A DNA stretch of 64,000 nt from DASXRA01 sp963737425 (GTDB lineage: Bacteria; Actinomycetota; Actinomycetes; Mycobacteriales; Jatrophihabitantaceae). Shown here in pieces: positions 15,963-23,870 of this stretch. The DNA is taken from NCBI GenBank assembly GCA_963737425.1, contig CAVTSX010000008.1:496001-560000 (forward strand). The letters are read 5' to 3'. Made by a program: the position numbers and the translations under genes. Numbering within the stretch: the first letter of the stretch is position 1; each line of letters opens with the position of its first letter. The notes beneath the pieces were generated by a model that saw only the letters and a list, made by a program, of their open reading frames with translations, did no database searches and was not told the origin of the DNA.

Positions 15963-16486
15963 GCGACGCCTCCCATCTCCTCGATCGCCAGACGCAGCGC
16001 GTGGAGCGCGTAGTGGGTGCGGGACTTGACGGTGCCCGGCGGCACACCGAGAGTTCGCGCGGCCTCGTCCACCGATGCGCCGCGGAAGTAGCACTCGAGC
16101 AGCACTTCCCGGTGGTCGCTCGACAGGGTCCGCAGTGCGGCCAGCACCAGTTGCCGATCGACGGCGCGCTGCTCCGCGTCATCGACGAGGGCCTGCTCTG
16201 GAACCTGATCGGTGACCACCTGCGGACGGCGACTCGCCGCGCGCCATTCGTCGATGACGATGCGCTTGGCGACGGTGAACAGCCATCCTCGCCCAGAGCC
16301 GTCGGCCTGTTCGAGAACCGCCGGATTGCGCCACGCACGCAGCAGTGTCTCCTGTACGACGTCCTGCGCCCGCCCACGGTCGCCGTTGGTCAGCCCGACG
16401 ACATAAGACCACAAAGCATGCGCGTGCTGGTCGTGCAAGGCACGGAGCAGGTCGGAGTCGCGCCCCCCGGCGACGGCCGCGCTCAT
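15959..16486 (-). CDS. ECF sigma factor, SigL-like (175 aa)
   Basis: Region 2 spans roughly residues 12-80 (LLRALHDQHAHALWSYVVGL, AQDVVQETLLRAWRN, GWLFTVAKRIVIDEWR). Region 4 spans 115-170 (ALRTLSSDHREVLLECYFRG, ARTLGVPPGTVKSRTHYAL). The gene lies between a membrane-protein gene (ATGA overlap at 16483-16486) and its anti-sigma gene (TTGA overlap), so the three are one operon. Both this operon and the divergent lipoprotein gene carry GAACC-N16-CGTA promoters of the SigL type, which implies auto-activation. Assignment to the SigL group is by architecture and promoter. Confidence 0.9.
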   Translation of the reverse strand: MSAAVAGGRDSDLLRALHDQHAHALWSYVVGLTNGDRGRAQDVVQETLLRAWRNPAVLEQADGSGRGWLFTVAKRIVIDEWRAASRRPQVVTDQVPEQALVDDAEQRAVDRQLVLAALRTLSSDHREVLLECYFRGASVDEAARTLGVPPGTVKSRTHYALHALRLAIEEMGGVA

Positions 16487-16872
16487 GCGGTGCGCTCACG
16501 CATCGCCTGCCACAGCAGTGCTGTGGCTAGCAGACCGAAGAACACCGCGGCGTAGTCGGCGGCCTCGGCGAGGACCTCCGGCATCCCCGTCGCGACCTCC
16601 TTGACACCGAACAGGCCGTGTACCACGGAGATCCAGAACGCAACCACGGTGGCGGCGCCGAACCCGACCGCCGCCAGGGCGGGAACCCAGTTGCGCCACA
16701 CGAGAACCCCGACGCCGATGACGAGCCCCGCAACCACGTTGAGCACGAATAGCGGCCCGATCGTGCGAATGTCGCGAAAGCCCTGCTCCCACAGGTCGAG
16801 GTGCACGACCGCAGACAGCAGCACCCCGGCGGCGGCGATGCCCCGCGAGGTCTCTACCGCGAAATCGCGCAT
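16483..16872 (-). CDS. Four-helix membrane protein, first gene of the sigma operon (129 aa)
   Basis: A DoxX-like-sized integral membrane protein: GIAAAGVLLSAVVHLDLW, IGPLFVLNVVAGLVIGVGVLVW, ALAAVGFGAATVVAFWISVV and YAAVFFGLLATALLWQAM are its four hydrophobic segments. His in SAVVHLDLWEQGF is conserved-looking, in a pattern seen in small heme- or quinone-associated membrane proteins. The function is unknown. It begins at ATG 16872, only 8 nt from the CGTA -10 element, so translation is probably leaderless. It overlaps the sigma gene by 4 nt, so it likely takes part in the same envelope response. Confidence 0.75.
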   Translation of the reverse strand: MRDFAVETSRGIAAAGVLLSAVVHLDLWEQGFRDIRTIGPLFVLNVVAGLVIGVGVLVWRNWVPALAAVGFGAATVVAFWISVVHGLFGVKEVATGMPEVLAEAADYAAVFFGLLATALLWQAMRERTA

Positions 16873-16880
16873 ACCCCAGG

Positions 16881-16905
16881 TACGCCAGGCATCCGAGCTC
16901 GGTTC
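16881..16905 (-). promoter_or_regulatory. ECF promoter of the membrane protein-sigma-anti-sigma operon
   Basis: On the minus strand GAACC (16905-16901) and CGTA (16884-16881) are separated by exactly 16 nt. The same pair with the same spacing occurs on the plus strand at 16955-16980 for the divergent lipoprotein. The -10 element lies 8 nt before the ATG at 16872, predicting a leaderless transcript. Confidence 0.65.
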
Positions 16906-16954
16906 ACCGAGCGACGCCCTCGGGTCCGTGACGTATCACACGTCGGCTGCGGCC

Positions 16955-16980
16955 GAACCGTCGGCTCCGGCCCGGCGTAT
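16955..16980 (+). promoter_or_regulatory. ECF promoter of the lipoprotein gene
   Basis: GAACC (16955-16959), 16 nt, CGTAT (16976-16980). It is identical in core and spacer length to the promoter facing the other way. Predicted start of transcription is near 16987, leaving a ~58-nt leader with a strong ribosome site before ATG 17045. Confidence 0.65.
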
Positions 16981-17044
16981 GGAGCCGAGCAAGTCATTCC
17001 CACGAAACGCGTCGGACGCCGGTCCGGCGCAGAAGGAGATCATC

Positions 17045-17590
17045 ATGCACGCTCTCTCGTCACGGAAACTGTTGCTCGCCGGGCGGGTTGCCGCCCCGAT
17101 CGCGGCAGCAGCCCTGATAGCGACGGCCTGTAGCAGCGCCTCGCACGCATCGCCGGGCGGCTCGTCATCGGCCGCCGGGTCGACTTCGGCTGCCTCGTCG
17201 GTGACGGTGAAGGCCCGGACCGGGCCCTTGGGCACCTTCCTCGCCGACGGCTCGGGCCGGGCGCTGTACCTGTTCGCCTCGGACACGAGCTCGGCATCCA
17301 CCTGCTCCGGGGCATGCGCAGCGGCATGGCCGCCCCTGACCGCCAAGGGGGCGGTGTCGGGGAGCGATGGCGCCGCCAGCACTGATCTCGCGACGATCAC
17401 CCGCCAGGACGGCACGAAGCAGGTCACCTACGCCGGCCACCCGCTGTACTACTTCGCCGGCGACAGCGCCGCGGGCCAGACGAACGGTCAAGGGGTCGAC
17501 GGGTTCGGCGCCCTGTGGTGGCTGGTCGCACCTTCGGGCCAGAAGATCACCACCGCCTCTTCGGCACCTTCGCTGGGCAACGGCTACTGA
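17045..17590 (+). CDS. Secreted lipoprotein with two COG4315 repeats (181 aa)
   Basis: ATG at 17045 follows AGAAGGAGATC. The signal peptide ends in a lipobox around LIATACSS (Cys at about residue 29), followed by a Ser/Ala/Gly-rich linker. The mature part carries the pair of Lipoprotein_15-type repeats: GTFLADGSGRALYLFASD, with TCSGACAAAWPPL, and then VTYAGHPLYYFAGD ending FGALWWLVAPSG. These proteins are common next to ECF sigma factors in actinobacteria and may handle redox or metal stress at the envelope, but no activity is proven. The shared promoter motif makes it a likely direct target of the neighbouring sigma factor. Confidence 0.9.
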   Translation: MHALSSRKLLLAGRVAAPIAAAALIATACSSASHASPGGSSSAAGSTSAASSVTVKARTGPLGTFLADGSGRALYLFASDTSSASTCSGACAAAWPPLTAKGAVSGSDGAASTDLATITRQDGTKQVTYAGHPLYYFAGDSAAGQTNGQGVDGFGALWWLVAPSGQKITTASSAPSLGNGY

Positions 17591-17677
17591 GCCGAGGCGC
17601 TCGTATGTCGAAATCCCGTCCGCGGTATCGACCTCTTCAATAGAGCGTCGCCCTGGGGCATAGGACCGAGGAGGCAG

Positions 17678-17989
17678 ATGATGCACCAACTCATGGCTAG
17701 GCCGGAGACTTCGTTGCACGGCGAGGTGGACTCGCTTGAGACGTGGCTGCACCCGAACGATGAGACTGGTACGGCGCCCAGTGGTGCGGCGGGGCAGTTG
17801 ACCACCACCGGGCTGAGCCGGCAAGTGAAGGCGCGTGACCTGCATCCTGGCGACATCCTGCAGCAATGCGACTGGTCGCTACATGTCCGCGAGGTGCAGA
17901 TCGGCGAGCCGGTCGTGGCGGTCGCGGTCACCGAGTTCGGATTCGCACTGCACTACGCCGACGACGAGATGCTCCGGGTCGCAGTCTGA
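17678..17989 (+). CDS. Hypothetical protein (103 aa)
   Basis: An AGGAGG ribosome site five nucleotides before the tandem ATGATG supports translation. The N-terminal ~45 residues are hydrophilic and probably disordered (PNDETGTAPSGAAGQL). The C-terminal half, RQVKARDLHPGDILQQCDWSLHVREV followed by EPVVAVAVTEFGFALHYADDEMLRV, looks like a small beta-barrel of the type that begins LxPGD. No function known. It lies 87 nt after the lipoprotein gene on the same strand. Confidence 0.7.
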   Translation: MMHQLMARPETSLHGEVDSLETWLHPNDETGTAPSGAAGQLTTTGLSRQVKARDLHPGDILQQCDWSLHVREVQIGEPVVAVAVTEFGFALHYADDEMLRVAV

Positions 17990-18059
17990 GCATCCGCGGG
18001 TGGCGCCCCGACTCGATTGAGTTTCCGCTCGCCGTTCGCAATCGAGGCCGAGCCAGCCG

Positions 18060-19010
18060 TCAGGGGGCGATGCGCAGGATGCTCTTGCCGAGCGTGTTGC
18101 CGGTGGCGAGCTGGTCGAGGGCGAGGCTGGTTTGGGCGAGTGGGTACTCTGCGCCGGCCTCGATGCTGATGGTCCCGGCGGCGACGTGCGCGAGCGCTGC
18201 TTGGGCGCTGGCGGCCAGTCGGTCGGGGTTTGTCTGGCTGAGCAGGTTGCTGTTGTAGGTCATGAGCGACTGGCCGTTCATCAGCAGCTCGTTGGTCGAA
18301 GCTTGATAGGGGTCCCAGCTGGCGATGTTGCCGTAGACGACCAGGTGGCCATGTGGGGCGAGCCGTTCAACGTTCATCGCGCGTGTAGGCCCCCCGATCG
18401 GGTCGAGGATGACATCGAACCGGGCATCGCCGAGTGCGTCGGGGAAGGAGTCCTTGTCGATCAGGCGGGTGTAGCCGAACTGGGTGGCGTAATCCTGTTG
18501 TGCCGGCGTGGCGACCACTCCGACCACTTCGGTCGCGCCGGCGGCGTGCGCGAACTGGGCAGCGCGGGTGCCGACTCCGCCGGCGGCTGCGTGGATGAGG
18601 ACGCGGTCACCGGGCCGGACGGCGCCGACGGTGTTGATCAGGTCGTAGGCGGTGGGAGTCGCCCAGCCGAACGCTGCTGCGGTGCGTAGCTCGATCCCGT
18701 CCAGGGGCAGCGCCAACTGTGCCGGAGCGATCACGCGCTCCGCGAACGCGCCGCCGCTGGCGAGTGCGGTGACCGGTTCGCCGATGCGGGACGGATCCAC
18801 ACCGGAACCGACGGCCACGACGTGGCCGGCCGCCTCGAAGCCGGGCACGTACGGGCGTGCCGTGGGAAAGTGCCCTTGACGGACCAGGACGTCTCCCCAT
18901 TGGACACCGGCGTAGGCGACCTCGATAGCCACTTCACCCGGCCCTGGTGCCGGGTCGGAGAGGTCGCTCATACGCAGTTCGTCGTTGTCATCCAGGGCGA
19001 TTGCTTTCAT
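18060..19010 (-). CDS. NADPH:quinone reductase-like MDR protein (316 aa)
   Basis: A zinc-less medium-chain dehydrogenase of the quinone oxidoreductase class. The N-terminal GroES-like domain has VAYAGVQWGDVLVRQG and YVPGFEAAGHVVAVGSGV. The Rossmann domain shows VLIHAAAGGVGTRAAQFAHAAGATEVVG, with the AAGGVG cofactor loop. The closing segment (PLAQTSLALDQLATGNTLGKSIL) matches the family. It should reduce quinones or other carbonyls with NADPH. It diverges from a MarR regulator with a palindrome between, a common electrophile-response layout. Confidence 0.9.
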   Translation of the reverse strand: MKAIALDDNDELRMSDLSDPAPGPGEVAIEVAYAGVQWGDVLVRQGHFPTARPYVPGFEAAGHVVAVGSGVDPSRIGEPVTALASGGAFAERVIAPAQLALPLDGIELRTAAAFGWATPTAYDLINTVGAVRPGDRVLIHAAAGGVGTRAAQFAHAAGATEVVGVVATPAQQDYATQFGYTRLIDKDSFPDALGDARFDVILDPIGGPTRAMNVERLAPHGHLVVYGNIASWDPYQASTNELLMNGQSLMTYNSNLLSQTNPDRLAASAQAALAHVAAGTISIEAGAEYPLAQTSLALDQLATGNTLGKSILRIAP

Positions 19011-19027
19011 TGCCAGCCTCCTGTTCA

Positions 19028-19045
19028 GTTACAGTGATCTGTGAC
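19028..19045. promoter_or_regulatory. Candidate MarR operator
   Basis: GTTACAG (19028-19034) and CTGTGAC (19039-19045) form a near-perfect inverted repeat (6 of 7 positions) with a 4-nt spacer, lying 17 nt upstream of the quinone reductase start and within the divergent region shared with the MarR gene. Confidence 0.5.
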
Positions 19046-19103
19046 AGACCCTAAGTAGTGTCAGGGATCGAAGTCAACAACGTAACCTGTATTGGAGTGG
19101 ATG

Positions 19104-19595
19104 ATGAGCGAGCCGGCGGTCGAGGAGTACCTGTGCACCCGCATCCGGGCCGCCGAGCAGGCATTGATGGCGCACCACGAGTCCGTCCTGCGGCAGCGGG
19201 GGCTAACGATGACTCAGTACACCGTGCTCCTGAGCCTCTCGCGCGACCCCGGCCAGTCCGGGTCCCAGCTGGCCCGCGCGTGCGGGGTCACGCAACAGAC
19301 CATGGCCAGCGTGTTGAAGCTGCTCGAGAACAAGCGGCTCATCCGCAGAGAGACATCACCCGTGCACGCCAAGGTGCAGATCGTGACATCGACTGCCGCC
19401 GGCGAGAAGCTCCTCGGACAGGCCTACGCAGAGGTCAGCGAACTCGAACGCCAATTCGGCCGCGCATTTACGGCGAAGGAACGCACCACACTGTGCGACC
19501 TGCTTGATCGGGCCGCCGCTGTCCTCGTCAAGCACACCCAGCCAGCGCCGAACGCCCAACGACCACAGCGGCCACGTCCGTCTGCGAAACGCTAA
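19104..19595 (+). CDS. MarR-family transcriptional regulator (163 aa)
   Basis: GGAG lies 3 nt before ATG 19101 and 6 nt before ATG 19104; the second is chosen for spacing (MSEPAVEEYLCTRIRAAEQ). The winged helix covers about residues 32-100: LTMTQYTVLLSLSRDPGQSG, LARACGVTQQTMASVLKLLE, and a short wing LIRRETSPVHAKVQIV. The C-terminal dimer helix contains LERQFGRAFTAKERTTLCDLL. A basic tail follows. It probably represses the divergent quinone reductase through the palindrome at 19028-19045. Confidence 0.9.
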   Translation: MSEPAVEEYLCTRIRAAEQALMAHHESVLRQRGLTMTQYTVLLSLSRDPGQSGSQLARACGVTQQTMASVLKLLENKRLIRRETSPVHAKVQIVTSTAAGEKLLGQAYAEVSELERQFGRAFTAKERTTLCDLLDRAAAVLVKHTQPAPNAQRPQRPRPSAKR

Positions 19596-19625
19596 CGGCC
19601 GATACCGCACGCGTCGGCCGCAGGC

Positions 19626-20306
19626 TCAGGGTAGGAAGCGGTAGCCCATACCGGGTTCGGTCAGGAGGTGGCGGGGACGATTGGGTGTGGGTTCGAGCTT
19701 GCGTCGTAGTTGGGCGACGTAGATGCGCAGGTAGCTGCTTTCGGTGTGGTCGGGGTCCCGCCGAATTGCCGTGAGCAGATCGCGGGCACTGATGAGCCGG
19801 CCGGGATGGCGTAGCAGCACCTCGAGGATGCGCCATTCGGTGGGCGTCAGATGAACGGGCGATCCGTCGCGGCGGCAGGCAGATCTGTTTGCCACGTCGA
19901 TCTCGGTGTCGCCGATTGTCATCGTGCTGCCGACAGTGCTGACATCGGCTCGTCGAGAGGCCGCGCGCAGGCGGGCGATGAGTTCGTTCATGTCGAAGGG
20001 TTTGGTCACGTAGTCGACGGCACCGAGGTCAAGGGCGGTGACCTTGTCTCGGCTGCCGGAGCGGGCGGACAGGACGACTATCGGCAGCGTCGGTTCGCGA
20101 CCGCACAGTTCGCGAATGACGGTGAGGCCGTCCCGGTCGGGCAGTCCAAGGTCCAGGACGACGAGGTCGGGTGGGAGGCTGGCCGTCTGGTCTATCGCTG
20201 CGGCCGCGCTGTTGGCGGTGACGACGTCGTAGCCGCGGCTGGTCAGGTTCAGCACGAGCGCGCGCAGCAGTTGTGGCTCGTCGTCGACGATGAGGACGCG
20301 GGTCAT
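19626..20306 (-). CDS. kdpE: KdpE, OmpR-family response regulator of the Kdp system (226 aa)
   Basis: The receiver domain (1-120) has the acidic pair Asp8-Asp9, the phospho-acceptor Asp52 in LVVLDLGLPDRDG, and the conserved Lys in VTKPFDMNELIAR. The winged helix (about 130-226) follows with HLTPTEWRILEVLLRHPGRL and SSYLRIYVAQLRRKLE. Its start overlaps the kdpD stop by 4 nt, so kinase and regulator are co-translated. Phospho-KdpE activates the K+-ATPase operon under potassium limitation or turgor stress. Candidate binding sites with 11-bp phasing occur upstream of the structural genes at 28003-28035 and 28096-28117. Confidence 0.95.
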   Translation of the reverse strand: MTRVLIVDDEPQLLRALVLNLTSRGYDVVTANSAAAAIDQTASLPPDLVVLDLGLPDRDGLTVIRELCGREPTLPIVVLSARSGSRDKVTALDLGAVDYVTKPFDMNELIARLRAASRRADVSTVGSTMTIGDTEIDVANRSACRRDGSPVHLTPTEWRILEVLLRHPGRLISARDLLTAIRRDPDHTESSYLRIYVAQLRRKLEPTPNRPRHLLTEPGMGYRFLP

Positions 20307-22876
20307 GCCGGCGCTTCGGGCGAGGCGATGGGGAGGGTGACGACGGCGATGAGGCCGCCGCCCGGAGTGTCGTCCAGGCTGATGGTGCCGTGCATCGCCT
20401 CGACGAACCCGCGGGCGATGGCGAGGCCGAGGCCGACTCCTCCGCCGCTGCTGGTGGCGTGGTCGTCGCGTCGTTGGAATGGCGCGAACACAGCTTCGCG
20501 CTCGGCCTGCGGGATGCCCGGGCCGCGGTCGATGATGCGCAGTTCGACGACGTCGGCGTGCGTGCTGGCGGCAACCCGGACCGGCTCCTCCGGCGGTGTG
20601 TAGCGCAGCGCGTTCTCGACGAGGTTCGCGACGACTCGTTCGAGCAGGCCGGGGTCGGCGAGCACTTCGGGCAGTGTGCTCGGCACGTCGACGTCGAGTT
20701 TCTGGTCGCGGGCCGTGTAGTCGAGGGCTCGGCTGACCACGTCGTCGAGCCCGACCCGGCGGGCTGCGACGGACAGCACGCCGGCCTGCAGGCGGGACAG
20801 GTCGAGCAGGTTGGTGACGAGCGCGGTGAGCCGATCCAGCGCCGTATCGGCACTGGCGAGCAGTTCCTGGCGGTCTCCTTCGCTCCAGGCGACCTCCGGG
20901 CTGCGCAGGCTGGTCACGGCGGCTTTGGCTGATGCGATGGGAGTGCGCAGGTCGTGGCTTACGGCGTTGAGCAGCGCGGTCCGCATCCGGTCGGCCTCGA
21001 CCAATGGGGCTGCCGCCTCGGCCGCCTCGGCGAGCCGGCGCTGCTGGTAGGCCACCGCGACCTGGGTGGCGAACGCGGCGAGCACGCGCTGGTCCTCGGC
21101 GGCCAACGTGCGCCCGCGCAGGGCGAGGATCAGGTCGTCTCCGACTGGGACCTCGGTGTCGCTGTCCTCAGGGCGCAGGCACGGGTCGTCGCCGACGGTG
21201 GCTACGCACGACCAGGTGCCCCGCAGGCCGCCCGCGGTATGTGCGCGCGGCGCGGCCCCGACGCTGGCCGGGGCGTCGGTGTCGCGGCGCAGCAGGGTGA
21301 CGCTGTGCACCGCGAACGTCTCGCGGACCCGGTCGAGCAGTGCCGGCAGGGCCTGCTCGCCGCGCAGCAGGCTGCCCGCGAGGGTCGACATCGTCTCGGC
21401 CTCGGCGTTCGAGCGCGCCGCTTCGGAGCTTCGGCGCGCGGCCAGGTCGACCACTCGCGACACCAGCGAGGCGATGACCACGAATACCAGCAGCGCAAGG
21501 ACGTTCTCCGGCTCGGAGATGGTGAATTTGTGGATCGGTGGGACGAAGTAGAAGTTGAGCAGCAGGCTGGCGGCGATCGCGGCGGCGAACGCGGGGTAGA
21601 ACCCGCCGACGAGGCTGACGACGATGACGGCGAGCAGAAACAGGAGCAGGTCGCTGCCCAGGCTCAGTTCTGAGCGCAGAGCGGCACAGATCGGAACGAG
21701 CGCCGCGAGCAGTACGGCACCGGTTGTGAGGCCGGCCAATCGCCGCCGCACGGTCAGGCCGCCGCCGAGTCTTGGCAGCACGCGGCCCTTGCCGATGTAG
21801 TCGTGGCTGACTACGTGGACGTCGATCGAGCCGGACGCGCGCGTGATCAACATCCCGGTGCCGGGGCCGGTGAGCGCGGCGACGGTGGGGTGGCGTCGGC
21901 TGGCGCCGATGACGATCTGGGTGGCGTTGTTGGCGCGGGCAAAGTCGAGGATCGCCTTGGCGATGTCGTCGCCGACGATCGAGTGGTAGCTGCCGCCGAG
22001 CGACTCGACCAGCAGCCGCTGTTTGGCCAGTTCGGCGACGCTCGATCCGGCCAGGCCGTCGCTGCGCGCGATGTGCACCGCCAGCAGGTCGCCGCCGGTG
22101 GCGCGGGCGGCGATGCGCGCGGCGCGCCGGATCAGCACGTCGCCTTCGGGGCCGCCGGTGAGTGCGACCACGACTCGTTCGCGTGTCTCCCACGTCCTGG
22201 CGATGCCGTGTTGTTCGCGGTAGTGCTGCAGGCCTTCTTCGACCGAGTCGGCCAGCCAGAGCAGCGCGAGTTCTCGCAGGGCGGTGAGGTTGCCCGGCCG
22301 GAAGTAGTTCGACAGCGCAGCGTCGACCTTGTCCGGCTGGTAGATGTTGCCGTGCGCCATGCGGCGGCGCAGCGCCTCCGGCGTCATATCGACCAGCTCG
22401 ACCTGCTCCGCCGCGCGCACGACCGAGTCAGGCACCGTCTCGCGCTGCGGTACTCCGGTGATCGCCTGGACGACGTCGTTGAGCGATTCGAGGTGCTGGA
22501 TGTTGACGTTGCTGATCACGTCGATGCCGGCTTCGAGCAGTGACTCGATGTCCTGCCAGCGTTTGGCGTGCTGCATGCCGGGCACGTTGGTGTGCGCCAG
22601 TTCGTCGATAAGCACGACTTCGGGCGCGCGGTCCAGGACGGCCTGCAGGTCCAGCTCGGCGAATTCGGTGCCCCGGTAGCTGATCATCCGGCGCGGGATG
22701 ATCTCGAGGCCTTCGAGCTTCTCGATGGTGCGTGGGCGCCCGTGTGTCTCGACGAAGCCCACCACGACGTCGGTGCCGCGCCGCGCGCGCCGGCGTCCTT
22801 CGTCGAGCATTGCGTAGGTCTTGCCGACCCCGGGCGCTGAGCCGAGGTAGACCCGCAGCAGACCACGCTTGGTCAC
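20303..22876 (-). CDS. kdpD: KdpD, sensor histidine kinase (857 aa)
   Basis: GTG start at 22876. The N-terminal KdpD domain has Walker A (GSAPGVGKT) and Walker B-like VLIDELAHTN within the first 110 residues. A universal-stress-type domain follows at about 230-360 (VVVALTGGPEGDVLIRRAAR, IVIGASRRHP). Four membrane helices (DUF4118) lie at about 385-490, then a GAF-like segment. HisKA carries the phospho-acceptor His641 in AVSHDLRTPIASAK, and HATPase motifs include NLVENALRYT and GGGVGLGLAIARGFVE. All functional residues are present and the length is normal. It senses potassium and ionic strength and phosphorylates KdpE. Confidence 0.95.
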   Translation of the reverse strand: MTKRGLLRVYLGSAPGVGKTYAMLDEGRRRARRGTDVVVGFVETHGRPRTIEKLEGLEIIPRRMISYRGTEFAELDLQAVLDRAPEVVLIDELAHTNVPGMQHAKRWQDIESLLEAGIDVISNVNIQHLESLNDVVQAITGVPQRETVPDSVVRAAEQVELVDMTPEALRRRMAHGNIYQPDKVDAALSNYFRPGNLTALRELALLWLADSVEEGLQHYREQHGIARTWETRERVVVALTGGPEGDVLIRRAARIAARATGGDLLAVHIARSDGLAGSSVAELAKQRLLVESLGGSYHSIVGDDIAKAILDFARANNATQIVIGASRRHPTVAALTGPGTGMLITRASGSIDVHVVSHDYIGKGRVLPRLGGGLTVRRRLAGLTTGAVLLAALVPICAALRSELSLGSDLLLFLLAVIVVSLVGGFYPAFAAAIAASLLLNFYFVPPIHKFTISEPENVLALLVFVVIASLVSRVVDLAARRSSEAARSNAEAETMSTLAGSLLRGEQALPALLDRVRETFAVHSVTLLRRDTDAPASVGAAPRAHTAGGLRGTWSCVATVGDDPCLRPEDSDTEVPVGDDLILALRGRTLAAEDQRVLAAFATQVAVAYQQRRLAEAAEAAAPLVEADRMRTALLNAVSHDLRTPIASAKAAVTSLRSPEVAWSEGDRQELLASADTALDRLTALVTNLLDLSRLQAGVLSVAARRVGLDDVVSRALDYTARDQKLDVDVPSTLPEVLADPGLLERVVANLVENALRYTPPEEPVRVAASTHADVVELRIIDRGPGIPQAEREAVFAPFQRRDDHATSSGGGVGLGLAIARGFVEAMHGTISLDDTPGGGLIAVVTLPIASPEAPA

Positions 22877-22976
22877 GGCGACACCTGCCAGTGTTGAACG
22901 AGGCTCCGCGTGCCGTCCGGCCGCCGAACGGTCATGTCGTGTCGGCGGTCGAACGACTCGCGCATTGGCTGGCTGG

Positions 22977-23870
22977 TCACTTGCTGAACGGGTAATCCTT
23001 GTCCAGGGCGAGGTTCAACTGTAGGACGTTCACGCGTGGTTCGCCGAGGAACCCGAGGTCGCGCCCCTTCTCGAACTTCTTCACCAGCGCACTGACCTGC
23101 GCGACGGAAATGCCACGTGCCTTGGCGACGCGGGGCTCCTGCAGGCGGGCGTAGGCGGGGCTGATCTCGGGGTCGAGCCCCGATGCGGAGGCCGTCACCG
23201 CATCTGCCGGTACCGCGGGGTGCGATGGCGCGTCACCGCGGATCGGCACGACCTGCCCTTTCGAGTAGTCCTCACCGAATTTGGCGAGCTCGACCGGAAC
23301 CCCCTTGTAGGACGCGATAAACGGCGTTGCTCCGGTGGTCTGGTTGAGGCTGACCACGCGGGTGATGTGGCCGTGGTAGCCCGGGCCTGACCAGAACACG
23401 GCGAGCACCGCGCCGACGCCGTCGGGAGTGCAGAACGGCCGGGCGCCGCTGACCCCTTCGAGCTGGCCGACGGCGAGGCTGCGTGCGCAGACCTGGGTGA
23501 GCAGACTCTGCTTGCCGGTGTCGTCCTTGACCGACGGGTCGGGCAATGTGTCCACAATGGACTCCGGGCCGAGGTTGCTCGCACTCGACGCGGTGGGGTC
23601 GTAGCCGTCACCGGCTGCAGACGGCCGCGACTGGAAGTACTGCGGCAGCGGGTTGCCCTTCGCGTCGGTGAATGCCTGCCCGATGATCTTGGAGCCGACG
23701 ACCTTGCCCGCCTGCTTGATCTGTGATCCGTCCGCGCGGCTCTTCAGTCCGGGGACCTGTGCCACGAGCGTGATCGCCAGCGGGTAGGCCACGCCGAGGA
23801 TCACCGTGAAGACGATGAGCATGCGCAGCGCGGCGACGTGCTGTCGCAGCGCATTCAGAACAGAACGCAT
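22977..23870 (-). CDS. kdpC: KdpC, potassium-ATPase subunit with a long insertion (297 aa)
   Basis: The single N-terminal membrane helix (LRMLIVFTVILGVAYPLAITLV) and the C-terminal KdpC core (TASASGLDPEISPAYARLQE, ALVKKFEKGRD, VNVLQLNLALD) are intact. Most KdpC proteins have about 190 residues; the extra ~100 lie in one block between SNLGPES and VPADAVTAS, containing CARSLAVGQLEGVSGARPFC. KdpC helps assemble and stabilise the KdpFABC complex at the membrane surface. The gene's ATG overlaps the kdpB stop by one nucleotide. A 100-nt gap separates it from kdpD, which may have its own promoter. Confidence 0.9.
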   Translation of the reverse strand: MRSVLNALRQHVAALRMLIVFTVILGVAYPLAITLVAQVPGLKSRADGSQIKQAGKVVGSKIIGQAFTDAKGNPLPQYFQSRPSAAGDGYDPTASSASNLGPESIVDTLPDPSVKDDTGKQSLLTQVCARSLAVGQLEGVSGARPFCTPDGVGAVLAVFWSGPGYHGHITRVVSLNQTTGATPFIASYKGVPVELAKFGEDYSKGQVVPIRGDAPSHPAVPADAVTASASGLDPEISPAYARLQEPRVAKARGISVAQVSALVKKFEKGRDLGFLGEPRVNVLQLNLALDKDYPFSK

